From the NCBI GenBank assembly GCA_026545225.1, contig CM048849.1, forward strand, positions 30,452,336 to 30,516,335: a stretch of 64,000 nucleotides of DNA, given 5' to 3'. The notes beneath the pieces are model-generated. The model was not told where the DNA came from. It saw nothing but the letters and a program-made list of their open reading frames with translations, and ran no database searches. A program made the position numbers and the translations under genes. Positions 22,449 to 33,635 of the stretch are shown piece after piece; within the stretch, counting starts at the first letter, position 1; every line of letters starts with the position of its first letter. Source of the DNA: Cornus controversa (lineage: Eukaryota; Streptophyta; Magnoliopsida; Cornales; Cornaceae).

Positions 22449-23249
22449 CTGTACAGGCATCCAATATAGGCACCAAGAACAATAAAGAAGATTAAAGTCA
22501 CAATATCATATGCCCCAATATTAAATACTATTATTATACATTATACAATTTTTACCAAATTCATGGAGATAGAACGTCCGTTTTCTACCATTTATGGGTT
22601 CTTCCCTATTTTGAAATAGTTGGAGTAAATATTCAGTTGCACATGGCTTTCACTAAATCAAATTATGGATTAATATCTGATATTATCAATACCACACTAA
22701 TTACACCCATTAAAATAACTAACTAAACAAAATTGCAGCAACTCTTGTGGTTTCCGAACCATAATCATGATTAAAAGTCAGAAAACAGTATCAAGCATAG
22801 AGCCCTGGATATATGTGGTCAGACCATAAGAGTTCAACTTCCTTTTAGTAAGTACAGTTGAAAAACATTTGTCGTTTACATATTAGCACTTCTACTTCTC
22901 CTTTATATACCTCAATCATGTCGTCTTATATTGTCCATTAATTTTAAAGGAGAAATGGTGGAGCAAGGTTATTCCATCGTTAGACCTATTCTATCTGTTA
23001 TCCATTTAAACACTTTCCTCAGACATTGTGAAAGAAAATTGTATTGCCAATGTAGCATTATTCAACTTAAGTACAATATTCAACTTCAATAATCTAACTG
23101 TAGAGGCAGAATGAAGAAAAGAGACCCAACAAGATGGAAATGAATGATTATAAAAATTCTTGATATTCATTTATCATTGGGAATGAAACTCATAAACAAC
23201 ATTGCCTTAATTTTCTAAATGATGACAGAAATACTCAAGACGAACTTTT
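22449..23249. other. Non-coding, probable 5' intron of the phosphatase gene
   Basis: AT-rich sequence with no recognised feature between the start-codon exon and the SINE. Confidence 0.4.
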
Positions 23250-23266
23250 GAAAAGATAATTTATTT

Positions 23267-23438
23267 AAAAAAAAAAAGTCGTACCCAGTGCACAAGGCTC
23301 CCGCTTGAGCGGGGTCTGGGAGAGGTAGATGTCGGCTAGCCTTACCCCCATTTTTTGAGAGGTTGCTTCCAAGTCTCAAACCCGAGACCTATCACTTTTG
23401 GGCGAAGGCACTTGTCATCGCACCAAGGTGTGACCTCT
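23267..23438 (-). mobile_element. Au-like SINE with perfect 17-bp target duplication
   Basis: The minus strand starts AGAGGTCACACCTTGGTGCG (A-box-like), has GGTCTCGGGTTTGAGAC (B-box-like, tRNA-derived promoter), then GGGGGTAAGGCTAGCC and GCGGGAGCCTTGTGCACTGG. It ends in a T run (plus-strand A run 23267-23277), as Au-family plant SINEs do. Flanks 23250-23266 and 23439-23455 are both GAAAAGATAATTTATTT, an exact target duplication left by LINE machinery. The exact match suggests a comparatively recent insertion. It lies in the probable 5' intron of the phosphatase gene. Confidence 0.93.
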
Positions 23439-23455
23439 GAAAAGATAATTTATTT

Positions 23456-25960
23456 GACAAGATAATTTATTTGAAAAGATAATTTTAGTTTGAACAAATA
23501 TACACCTACAAAATCATGAGAGCACCTTCCAATAGTGGGGAAAGTCTCTCACAAGAGGACCTTTGGCAACAAATAAGCATCTCAATGTTGTCATCTAATT
23601 TAGATGGTTTGGTCTGGTCATGCCATTTTACAATTCGTGTGTACTTATATTGCCCCCTCAGGTGTTATGCGGCTTATGCTAACTCTTTACTTAATAATAC
23701 ATATAAGCACCTTTAAGTTGGAGGATGAAACCAATTCAACCATATATTGAACAAGCTACTCCAATTGAAAGGATAAAGAGTATGGAGTAAGGAAAAAGCC
23801 TTCGTGAAGTGAGCAGAGACTAGATAAAGAGCTTGATTGAAAATTTTGGCAACTTAAATATATATATGCTCCGAAGTGGCTCATACTATGCACAAAAGCC
23901 ACAATTTATTGGTCATGAAAAACACTGTAAATCCAATTAATACAAATTCAATTTAATTTGCTGAAAAAACAGAAGAAAAATAAATATTCTAAATCTGAAG
24001 AGAGGAAGTCAAGCAAACAAAGCCAATGAACAAAAAATCCTTGGATTCCATTAATAGTAAGTACTGGAATAACATACATCTATCAATCAATCCTAGCATC
24101 CCCTAAAGTCCAAACTTCTTGTGTGTATTCTCATGCAAGCCAATAAAAAGGAAAATAAATAAATAAAGGAAAAAATTATTAAGAAAATAAGTGCCATTAG
24201 TACTCCTACTTGTCCATGGGTTTTTTCAATTCCTTGAACTTAATGAATCTCCAAAACCGTTTGATATATCTATTCTGTTATATCAAGCTATGAAGAAAAG
24301 ATACAGACATGGGTACATGATATAGACACCGCAATATGGCAAATTTCAAAACAATAGGATACTGATGACAGGGATACGACAATAAGATATAATATATTAT
24401 ATTATTATATAAACAAATATATTGATTTTGGATATTTTATCAACAATACCATACTAAATCATTAATCGTTCATAAATAAAGAAGGCAGTTACGTAACACA
24501 AGGAATTTATTTCATGAATTAAGCAATCAAGCACTAAAACAACTCACAAACAAAAATAGATAAATAGTTTCAAGTAAACCTCCATCATGTTCGTCCTTCG
24601 TCCATCATTACAAACACACACATACATATACCAAAAAGAGAAACCCCACAACCCCCTTCAATCAACTTCCAATAGTTCATCATCATCATTGTGTGGAGGG
24701 TGAAGCATTTAAGGTGAAGGGCAGTGGTGGATAGGGTGATGTGGTGGTGGTAAAACAAGGTATTGTGTGGTGGGTGGATGTTGGTGTTGAGGCAGTGCAC
24801 TCGGTGGGTGTCAGGTGGTGGTCGTTTGTCACGAGGAAGTGAGAGAAGGAGAGGAGAGATATGTGTAGAAAAAAATGCGAACCCTAACCCTGGCCCTTAG
24901 AGAAAAACCAAATTACCTAGTGGCTAAAGCTTCTTTTCATCCCCTCTCCTTCTTGGTTGGGTGATGTTGCAGAGGAGCCAAATTTTCAAAAGGTAGAGAA
25001 CAAATCGAGGGTTTAAAGGTGTTGTTTGATAAAACTAAAAATTAAGTACTAAAAATTTTAAGATCTAGAATCTTAAGTGACAATTGTAAATTGATATTTT
25101 TTAATAGTTTTTTTGAATTTTAAGTGTTCAGAATTTAGTGATAAGTGAAGTCACCTAAGGCTTAAGATTGAATTAGGGTAAAATAAAAAAATAGGAACAA
25201 GGACTTAATGTGGAATTATTTTTGCTTTGAGCCTCTATAAAATTGAGAGCATCCGATAAAAGAGGGTCATTTTTAATTTAAGACACTTCATCCTTATTGG
25301 ATTCCTGGAATAGATAGGAGTTCATTAATAATGGAAGGTATTATTTTCAATATGTGTTTAGGCAACTTCAAAGTCATTGCTCTATGGATCTATATCAAAA
25401 ATCTTGTTCTTGGCAATTACGGCATGTTGATTGAGTTACCATATAAGGAAAAATAAAGAAAGTAAGGAACACCAAAAAATATCCTTTTTTTCTTCTTTGA
25501 GCTCACTTTATAAAATATATAGCATGTGTACCCCTCTAACATACTCCTAGAAAGAAGCTGATTTGTACTTGACACCAATTCGCACATACATGTGCTATAC
25601 TATCTAAACCTGGCCATAATTGAAAATATATATTTTTAAAAAAAATTCAAACATGTGTCTGATACTTATTGCTACTCCAAACATCTATCAGAGTTTTCTT
25701 CAACAATAAGATACATTTTCTGTTGATTAGTAATATACAAAAGCATCTAAGGGACCAGAACTTTGTACAAGTGAATTATACAGATATAGGGCTGTGGTGT
25801 CCGAGCCCGAGTTTTATTAATTACCAACCTTGAAAAACTTTGAAGAAACATGGCTCTTGTACCACAATGTTCTCACAAAACCTGTTATAATCTAAAATAA
25901 ATGTCCAACGTGTGAAGCTATGTGGAAAAGATTATAAAATCTGATTTATGAGATATCCCA
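23456..25960. other. Non-coding, probably intronic or upstream of the phosphatase gene
   Basis: No gene recognised. Minus-strand sequence at about 24580-24900 is CT-rich (CTCTCCTCTCCTTCTCTCAC) and looks like a 5' UTR, so it may be an alternative first exon or promoter. The frame at 24585-24800 (His/Thr/Met-rich) has no known motif. Confidence 0.4.
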
Positions 25961-25989
25961 GCACCAAATATCATGCTAAAATTTCACCC

Positions 25990-26430
25990 TCTGCCTTTAT
26001 CTACCACAACCAGAACACCCTCCATCCTTTTTAATCCTTTTCCACATCCCAACCGGGCCAAACCTACACAAAATCATGACTCTCCACAGGGTCCACCCAC
26101 CATTACCACCCCTAAACTTCCCCCATCCACCAGATTTCTCTACATGATATCAGTTTTGGTAGCATCTCTCCACTAACATTTTCTAATAACACTTGGATGA
26201 ACTGCCTGAACTTTATATCTCCAACCCTTCAAGACTATAAAGAGGCATACACAAAATCCCAAGCTACCAAATAACGTTTAAATTCCTCTTCCGCACCTCC
26301 CCATAAAAATATCCCTCCGGAGCTTATCAAAAGGCCAGGAATAATGTAATATGATGATGCCATGTATTCTAAAACAAAATAGAAAAGGCCATTACCCAAT
26401 GCTAGTTCCACTCCCAAGGGGTTTTAAAAG
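25990..26430 (-). mobile_element. LINE (L1-type) reverse transcriptase C-terminal scrap
   Basis: The minus strand reads IFLWGGAEEEFKRYLVAWDFVY, matching the FLWGG...E..K.HLV.W..V motif that follows plant L1 reverse-transcriptase domains. Then, with a stop and shifts, comes FRQFIQVLLENV, a worn version of the RALLGKW segment. It is decayed and has no defined ends. Confidence 0.65.
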
Positions 26431-27064
26431 GGAACAGACTAGAGATAAAACTATCCTTTGGTAATATATTGCACAAAGTGACTACTCTCAGACACTAGGT
26501 TCTTTAAATATAACACAGAAATAAAAACCATAAAAACACTAACAAACTGAATACAACCCCAGTGGTTAAATTCAATGTCAAAGGGAGGACAAAAAAAAAA
26601 AAGACCCTATAAAAACCAATGTTGACAGATTGATATAACAGAAACTATGTCACTTCACCCACTCTAATTACTTAAACTGTAACAAATTGCAAGTGTAAAA
26701 ACTGAAGGCTTGCTAGTGTGTTTTCACAACAGGTGCCTCCATAACTCCATCCATCTTATACAAAAACACAAACACATTCAAAAGCAATATGTAACTTAAC
26801 AAAAAGAACTCTTAACCAACAATCAAACACCGATTAAGATAATAATAAAAATAAATAAAAGCTAGAAAGATCGTAATCAAGAGACCAAACGACGATCCGG
26901 TAGTTAAAGAATTTCAATTGATGAAGATAATTCTAACAAAATAACGATTATAATAGAAAAATGATATCATCGAATACCAAATCCACATACACTCTATCGC
27001 TGAAGAATTGCAAATCAGAACTATGAGTGTGTAAAGTATCGTAGAGAGCAAGAAAAAGACTCAC
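26431..27064. other. Non-coding, probable 5' UTR intron of the phosphatase gene
   Basis: No coding signal. Its right edge is a strong minus-strand donor (GG/GTGAGTC). Confidence 0.35.
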
Positions 27065-27140
27065 CCAATAAGCTTAGAATACTCCAAGGATGCTCTGGAT
27101 GAATGAGTCCAATACTGTGAGTGTCCTCTTTATATAGGAT
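27065..27140 (-). promoter_or_regulatory. Putative TATA box and first 5' UTR exon, minus strand
   Basis: On the minus strand CCTATATAAAGAGG (TATA box about 27128-27137) is followed by about 60 nt of ordinary sequence ending GCTTATTGG, then a consensus donor GTGAGT at 27059-27064. TATA plus a short leader plus a donor is the look of a promoter with a non-coding first exon. The nearest minus-strand gene is the phosphatase. The link would need a 5' UTR intron of about 4.6 kb and is inferred. Confidence 0.45.
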
Positions 27141-27734
27141 CTCTATTGGCCCTTCCCCCTAAATTATAGGAGTGTCCATCGTGCGACTCTCACACAGCCA
27201 CGTTAACAACTAAAAGAAAAACACAAAAACGGCGACGTATTGGATTAATATATTTTTTCTTTCCCATTTTAACATTACAAATGGAAGAGTTGAAAATCTT
27301 TTTAAACGACAACTTTTAAACATGCGAAGGGGCTCTTTCGGAATTCAATAGGATTGTCGTACTGCAAGGATGCAGAAAATGATGATATTTTTCTTATCAT
27401 TTTTCAGCACCAAAATAAGTGTACAAACACTAGATATGATGTCAAAAAGTGACTACACCTAAATGATCGAAAACGTCTCAAATAGTGCAAAATAATGGAG
27501 GTAATAAAAACATATCTTCTAGGTTTATTTTGACTTGAAAAATTCATGAAACTTGATTAAGATTTTATCCTTATTAAAATCTCAAAAATCACAATTATTT
27601 TTTTCTTTTTGTAATACTATCAGATTTCCCTAAATTTTGGCAAAATAACAACTTTAAACCAAATTTGAAATTTTGGGGCTTCCAAGAGGATGTAAAAACT
27701 AAATTACATAGATGATATTTTTCTTTGAAATAGC
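27141..27734. other. Non-coding AT-rich DNA
   Basis: No recognised feature; the right part may be the worn outer edge of LTR copy A. Confidence 0.4.
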
Positions 27735-29004
27735 ATGAAAACTGTGTGACGTATTTTTTGTAATTGGCAATTTTCGGTGTCAAAAGTAGACATGATCGAG
27801 TTGTAATCTTTTATTTATATTCTTGTACTTATCATGTAATTAAAGTTTCAGAGCATGAAGTTCTATACCAACCATGCAAATGTTCTTCAAATGTATGAAG
27901 CTTGAATTTTCGGAAGAAGACACCAATTATCTGAACAAGGATTTGATCGATTGAAGTTTTCAGATGATTCCGATTGCATGAGGACATCGTTGATCAAGTA
28001 TGAGAGTCACGTAGTTTAGGTAAAGTGGTGAGAACACATATATTTCAAACCGGAAGATTCTAACCTTGAAAATTAGGATTTTTCGGTAAATTTTTTAACA
28101 TATTCAAGGTTGGACCAGTCTAGTTCAAACCTGGACCGATCCATAAAGTCTCGGGACTTTAAAGCCTGTAGGGCAGAGCCCTGGACCGGTCCAAGTGAAG
28201 GTTAGACCAGTCCAAGCCTCCTAATGGTAAATTTTGGCTCTGTAATGTCCTATTTTGATTCTGAAATTTTCTTAAACTTTGGAGCTTGTTTCTTATTGAT
28301 TTTTAACTTGTTTTTCAAAGAAAATTAGGAGTTTTAACATCTATAAAAATCTCATATGATTTATCTCTTAGTGTGCTTTCACGAAACTTTTAATATACAT
28401 CAAACTGAGTATTTTGAGAAAGAGAAAGAATAGATATATTTTTATAGCAGATAATTTTTCTTTAATTCTTTGTTTATATTTCTTTGAGAAATCACACATA
28501 TATATACACGATGAGTGATTTAAGTTATGTCTCTTTCTTTGCTTGATCAATCATTGGAAGATAGCTTCAGAGATTTCTTATTGAACAAGCTACTGGATTG
28601 TTTGGTTTCCTCTACAACTGTTTCTTGGTGAGGAAGGAGAAGAAAATCGCACTATGAAGGAGAAAGAATAGTTGTTAAGTGTTCGTGTTCTTCCAAGCTT
28701 CAGAGATTTCTTATTGATCAAGTTACTGGATTGTTTGGTTTCCTCTACAACTGTTTCTTGGTAAGGAAGGAGAAGAAGATCGTACTACGAAGGGGAAAGA
28801 ATAGTTGCTAAGTGTTCGTGTTCTTCCAATTACCCTTTCTGCAAGGATTGTGACGTTAGCCGAAAGTTTGCAGCAATTGGACTAGGGAGTCGCAAATGTA
28901 AACCTGAGGCATTCCGCATCAAGTTCTTATCAAAGTGTAGTGAGTCTGAGTCCGGGACAGAGTCTATTGTACTTTGCTTTGACGATAGTGGATTTAATTT
29001 TCCA
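27735..29004 (+). repeat. LTR fragment, copy A (family shared with 49 kb and 61 kb)
   Basis: Shares long ordered similarity with 60640-61700 (direct) and with the reverse complement of 48860-49960. Landmarks are TTTTGTAATTGGCAATTTTC, GATCGAGTTGTAATC, GATTTGATCGATTGAAGTTT, repeated GGACCGGTCC-like motifs and the block ending TGCTTTGACGATAGT. A block of about 134 bp (CTTCAGAGATTTCTTATTGA to TTCGTGTTCTTCC) is doubled here (28563-28696, 28697-28829) but single in copy C. The copy stops abruptly at 29004, where the giant repeat begins. Confidence 0.8.
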
Positions 29005-30679
29005 GTGTCACGCCCAGAAATTCGGACCGCTGGGACTCTCCGGTTTGAGCCCGAACTTCAGGGTAGTGAGGTGTCATAATCACGTGATCATCATCCCGTG
29101 ACCCGGACAACCATGACAAACTACCATTGTCGCCCTTGGTTCCTATCCTGACCATTAAGATCATTACTTATCGCGGAAGCCTTATTACTCATATTATATC
29201 AATTCCTCACCGAAACATTACAACAATCAACAATCTAAGTCATCATCTCATAAATCAGTGGAAGCATTATCATGTACATTTTTTCTTCACCGGAATATCA
29301 CATGGATCAATCAATGTAATGTGTGATATCAAAATCTAGTGGAAACATAATCATTACCATTACTATAATGTATGCATACATGTATAAGCGATTCAAGTCC
29401 ACTACGTGAGTCCTTAATTGAAAAACATGCATACATAAGTCTTTTCGAAAGCATTGCTTTATGTCATGTACGTTCAATCGAAATGCACTCTTCGATCAAT
29501 CGAAACCCTCACTTAGGTTAATCAAAGCGGAGGTTTTGATCAATCGAAGTTTACGCTTGGTTGAACTTGTATCGTAATACCGTTGTAATCTCACTGGAAT
29601 TGGTCATTTATTTAATCGAGTATTTTTCGATTGATAATCGATTAATCGACACTATTCGATTAAGCGAAACTAAATTAAATGTTCTAGTTAATTTAGTCAA
29701 TGCTTGTTTTTAATTGTTTAACATGGATGTTTGAATTGTTGCCAAGTGTTGATTTATTTTTAATTTTGTGTGAATTAGTTGTTTTAAATGTATTTTTTAT
29801 TTTAAATAAAAATAAGTGGGTTTTTTGGCTGCATGTTCTTTTATTATTAATGTTTAGCAGGTTAGGCTAGACAGTTGGGTTGGGCTCTATATATATTTAT
29901 ATATAGGTGGGCTAAATATTTATATTAATTATTTTTAATTATTTGAGAATTTTCTTTTTAGTTATTTTAGAAAAGAAATTAGGGTTCAGTAGTTTCTACG
30001 TACAGAAGCCTTTTACGCACAGACATGGAGAAAACAGTATACGCCAGGAAAATATAGAAAAGGTAATTTTACTCAAAATCACAAGGCAAGTTCAATCTCT
30101 TCGCTTCCCACTTGAACTTGTAAACATAGATAATTAATTAAATTGTTTGATTTCATGCAGATATGTATGTGTGTGTGTGTGTGTATATATATAGGTTTAT
30201 GCATGGTTAGGGTTAATAATTTGGGATCTTTGCTTAATTAATTTCATGTAAAGGATTTTCGTATGTTTAAATATAATTAATCTACGAATTTGGAGTTTTA
30301 TGGTGTAAATTTTGATATGTATATACGTGTATATATGAGTATATAAGCAAATATATATGTATATATATATATACATATATATACACATGAGATTTGGGTT
30401 GAATATAAACGTCATTTTTGATAATTTTTGTTCCAATTAAACTGTTGGTCTTGCTCTCCCGAATAGTCCTTGTAAGTTTGTTGGGAAATCGTTGGGTGGT
30501 TTGACGGGAATTTGGGTTTGAAATTTTAGAACCCTAAAGCTTGAAATTGGGCCTTTTTGATTTAGGTGATAATTGGTGGTGATTTTGGTACCAATGTATA
30601 GCTTAGACCGAGATGAGTTGAATGGTATATTCACACGTGAGTTTTGGTGGCTGAAAAATGGCAGCTATATGACGTGCAT

Positions 30680-30845
30680 GTTGCTGGAAAAGTTACACGG
30701 AAAAGAAGGAAGAAGAAGAAGAAGAAGAAAAAAAAAAGGGCCACATGCGTTGTCGGCACGTGGGGGCACGTGCGCCCTGTTCCTGCGCCAATTGGGGACC
30801 GAAAAAGGTCCCGTTGGGTCCAACTCACCGGGCCCACCCACTAGG
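30680..30845. other. GC-rich segment inside the long repeat
   Basis: A (GAA)n/(A)n run followed by CACGTG-bearing, GC-rich sequence, in strong contrast to its AT-rich surroundings. The frames here (e.g. 30573-30857) are chance frames. The counterpart in copy 2 (about 54980-55165) is also GC-rich, so it is a conserved part of the element. Confidence 0.5.
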
Positions 30846-31479
30846 CCCAGTCCGTAATATTTAAATATTTGTTTTTAATTTTTAATTCATTTTTAAATTG
30901 AAAAAATAGAAAAAATAATTTTTAAAATTTCTTTTAAATTCCAGAAAATTTCTGAAAATTTCAATTAATCTTTTAGGGACAAATTACATATGGGTTTTTT
31001 ATTTCAAGATAAAATGAGTTCCCCTTGTTGTAGAATTAGTACCAAAAGTATGCTTCAAAATTGGAATTTTATTTTCTTTTGTTTTGAAAAATATTTTTAA
31101 ATTACCGAAAAATTTCAAAAAATTCTTGAAAATTTTAATAAGCCTTTTAGAGACAGAATATGCATAGAAACCTAGGTTAGAGTTAGGTTTAGACACACTT
31201 GATGTTTAAATGAAGGTGTAGGCTTTATTGTGAGGTTTCTTTTTAATTGATTATTTGTTGTCCTTTAATTATTTCTTTGCTTTCTTAAATGTTTATGATT
31301 AATTATATGATGTGTAGATCAGTTATGAGATTATGTTAAACTCTGATTACTTTTATGGTATGTTGTGTCATATTTAACTGTTTATCAATAAATGTTACGA
31401 TAGGACTTTCATGACTTTAATTAGCATGTTGTTAAGTGTGTTTTATTATTATTTAAGAGTATTTTGCTAGGCATGTCAG

Positions 31480-32010
31480 GATTGTCTAATACCTAATAAT
31501 GTATCTGTTCATTTTATATTTGGCATGTCATGATTACAAGGCATGTCAGGATTGCCTCATACCTAATTAGGTATCTATTTATTATATTTTCGGTATGTCA
31601 GGATTACCAAGGCATGTTAGGATTTTCTAATACCTAATAAGGTATCTATACATTATATTTTCGGCATGTCATGATTGTCAAGGTATGTCATGATTGCCTA
31701 ATACCTTATAAGGTATATATTTATTATATTTTTAGCATGTCAGGATTGTCTAATACCTAATAAGGTATCTATATATTATATTTTCGGCATGTCAGGATTG
31801 CCAATGCATGTCAAGATTGTCTAATACCTAATAAGGTATCTATTTATTATATTTTCAGTATGTCAAGATTGCCAAGGCATGTGAGGATTGCCTAATACCT
31901 AATAAGGTATTTATATATTATATTTTTCGGCATGTCAGGATTGCCAGGTATGTCAGGATTGCCTAATACCTAATAAGATATCTGTATATTATATTCGGGT
32001 ATGTTTGGAT
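31480..32010. repeat. Tandem array with palindromic units, copy 1
   Basis: About eight units of roughly 65-75 bp: GGCATGTCAGGATTGCCTAA, then ATACCTAATAAGGTAT, then a TATATTATATTTTCG spacer. In most units ATACCT and AGGTAT form a small inverted repeat; in some it is a perfect 16-bp palindrome (ATACCTTATAAGGTAT, ATACCTAATTAGGTAT). Confidence 0.9.
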
Positions 32011-33145
32011 TGCCTCTTGTGTAAACTTAAAACTAGTCTACACTTGCATTGTGATAATAGAAGGGTTAATGTAGTGTGTGGGGCTGCTCTATTTTTGGGT
32101 CACATGATTAATTGGAGATATGTTTATGAGCTGGTGAGTTATACTTAATTGGATATAAATATAAGTTTGGAGTTTTGTAGAAGGATGATTCGTGGAGGCA
32201 GGTTAGGTTTGCCTAATATTTACTAGATATTTGTAAAATGTGGAGGAAGGTATGGTAGGATTGCTTAATATCTAATTAGATAAAACTTAGTGTGTCAGGC
32301 ATGTTAGGATTACCTATGGTTTGAACTTAGAAATTGGTTCTACCTTTATTGTGATAGTAGATGGGTTGGTTCAAAACATAGTTCTAATTATTTCTAAGAC
32401 ATGATATTAAATGACTAAATGGTATAATTGTATCTATATGTTTTTATTGTCCTCATATAGATGATATGTTTACTGGTTCTCTAATTGGGTGGTAGTAGAG
32501 GAAAATTGCTTGTGAGTTTAACCCACTTTGTTGATATTTCAGGTTCCAGATAGTTTCCATCTCGAGATTAGAGCATGAAGTTCATAAAAGCGTGACAGTC
32601 ATATATTCCTTACCAGACTTCAGTGTAGGGACTTAGATCTTTTCATAAATTATTTACTTTTATAATTTTTGGTTAAAGGGTCCTTGAGTTACGGGACTTT
32701 CAAGTTGTATAGTTTAGACTCGCATTTTATATATTTAACAATATTATTTATTTCAGTTAGACTTTCCTGTTAGCATTTAAAATTCTTTTTTTTTCTTTTG
32801 TCATTGTATTCTATGCTTGTTTGCTATCAGTTGTAGATATCTCTTATGTTTTATGTGTGAAACTGACCACCTCATGCATGAGATTGTAGGGGGTATTTTA
32901 TAGATGTTTTTCATAAAAGGAGATTATGGTTTAGATTAAATGACCATATGTGACATCCCTGTTAGGAATTGATGTATTGATAATATAAAGGCTTCCACGA
33001 TAAGTCATGGCCCGGGATTTGGGACGTGACAACTTGGTATCAAATCATGATATCAATGTGAGATTGTTGATGAGTGATGTGGATGTTTGATTTAATCACC
33101 CTCATTTTCCACGCCTTTTCGGGTGTCGAAAATCGGGGTGTGACA

Positions 33146-33462
33146 CCACCACATCACTGCCAACACCTCCACATTGCCACCTTCATCGCAAACTTCCTCC
33201 ACCACCACTGTTGCCGTCACATCACATCACCACCTTCCTCCACCACCACACCATCACCTCCACCGCCACCCCCACCACACCACTGCCACCACCTTCCTCC
33301 TCCACCTCCACATTGCCACTTTCCTCCATCGCCACCGCCACCCCCACCCCCACCACCTCCACTACCACACAACTGCCACTACCGCCACCCCCACCACTTC
33401 CACCACCACATCACCGCCATCACCTTCACATCATTACGTTCCTTCACCACCACCACACCTTT
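33146..33462. repeat. CCACC/CCTCCA-rich simple-sequence tract, copy 1
   Basis: Irregular (CCACCN)n starting directly after GGGGTGTGACA. All six frames give His/Pro/Thr-rich or Gly/Val-rich chance frames. A matching tract at 57300-57555 occupies the same place in copy 2. Confidence 0.9.
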
Positions 33463-33635
33463 GTTAGTTTAATTTATTTGTCACTAGAAAGGGTATTTTG
33501 GACAATTTGATTTAAAATAAATTCCATTCCTACCTCATTTCATATTTGCATCAAATAATAAAATGAGAATAATCATTTCATTCTATTTTCAATTACATTT
33601 CATTTCATTCTCGTGTATCAAACGCACGATAAGTT
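33463..33635. repeat. MITE-like tail, copy 1
   Basis: TTAGTTTAATTTATTTGTCA, AAGGGTATTTTGGA, then ATTCCATT-type motifs ending CGTGTATCAAACGCACG. The same series occurs at 57696-58800. The ATTCCATT motifs and a GTATCAAAC end resemble the MITE at 14235-14657. Confidence 0.6.

Larger units (their letters stand above)
29006..33031 (+). mobile_element. Very long LTR-like repeat (about 4.0 kb), copy 1
   Basis: Begins TGTCACGCCC and ends CGTGACA (TG...CA with short inverted ends), followed after 3 nt by TGGTATCAAATC (33035-33046), a near match to the initiator tRNA-Met PBS. It has no coding capacity. It contains TA/TG microsatellites, A+T-rich blocks, a palindromic tandem array (31480-32010) and, near the 3' side, AACCCACTTTGTTGATATTTCAG, an acceptor-like site. 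LTRs of this size are known in the Tekay/Del group of plant gypsy elements, but without internal coding the assignment is inference. A truncated copy is at 54055-57175. It apparently inserted into LTR copy A. Confidence 0.7.

Noticed and set aside
23278-23438. Possible functional tRNA gene (A- and B-box-like motifs)
   Set aside because: No cloverleaf can be closed; the T tail, 17-bp target duplication and 3' body show a tRNA-derived SINE.
24585-24800. 71-aa minus-strand His/Thr/Met-rich frame as a small gene
   Set aside because: No motif; composition follows CCACC/GGTGG and CATCAT simple sequence in a probable UTR or promoter.
30573-30857. Overlapping frames with poly-Arg/Lys in the GC-rich island
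   Set aside because: Comes from a (GAA)n/(A)n run in the long LTR-like repeat; copy 2 does not preserve the frame.
31480-32010. CRISPR-like array (regular repeats with spacers)
   Set aside because: Spacers are themselves repeated and AT-rich, units vary, there are no cas genes, and the context is a plant LTR-like repeat.
33074-33510. Long Pro/His/Thr-rich plus-strand frames (up to 132 aa), resembling a proline-rich wall protein
   Set aside because: All three plus frames are open across the same CCACC tract, there is no signal peptide, and the tract recurs in the TE-derived locus at 57.3 kb.
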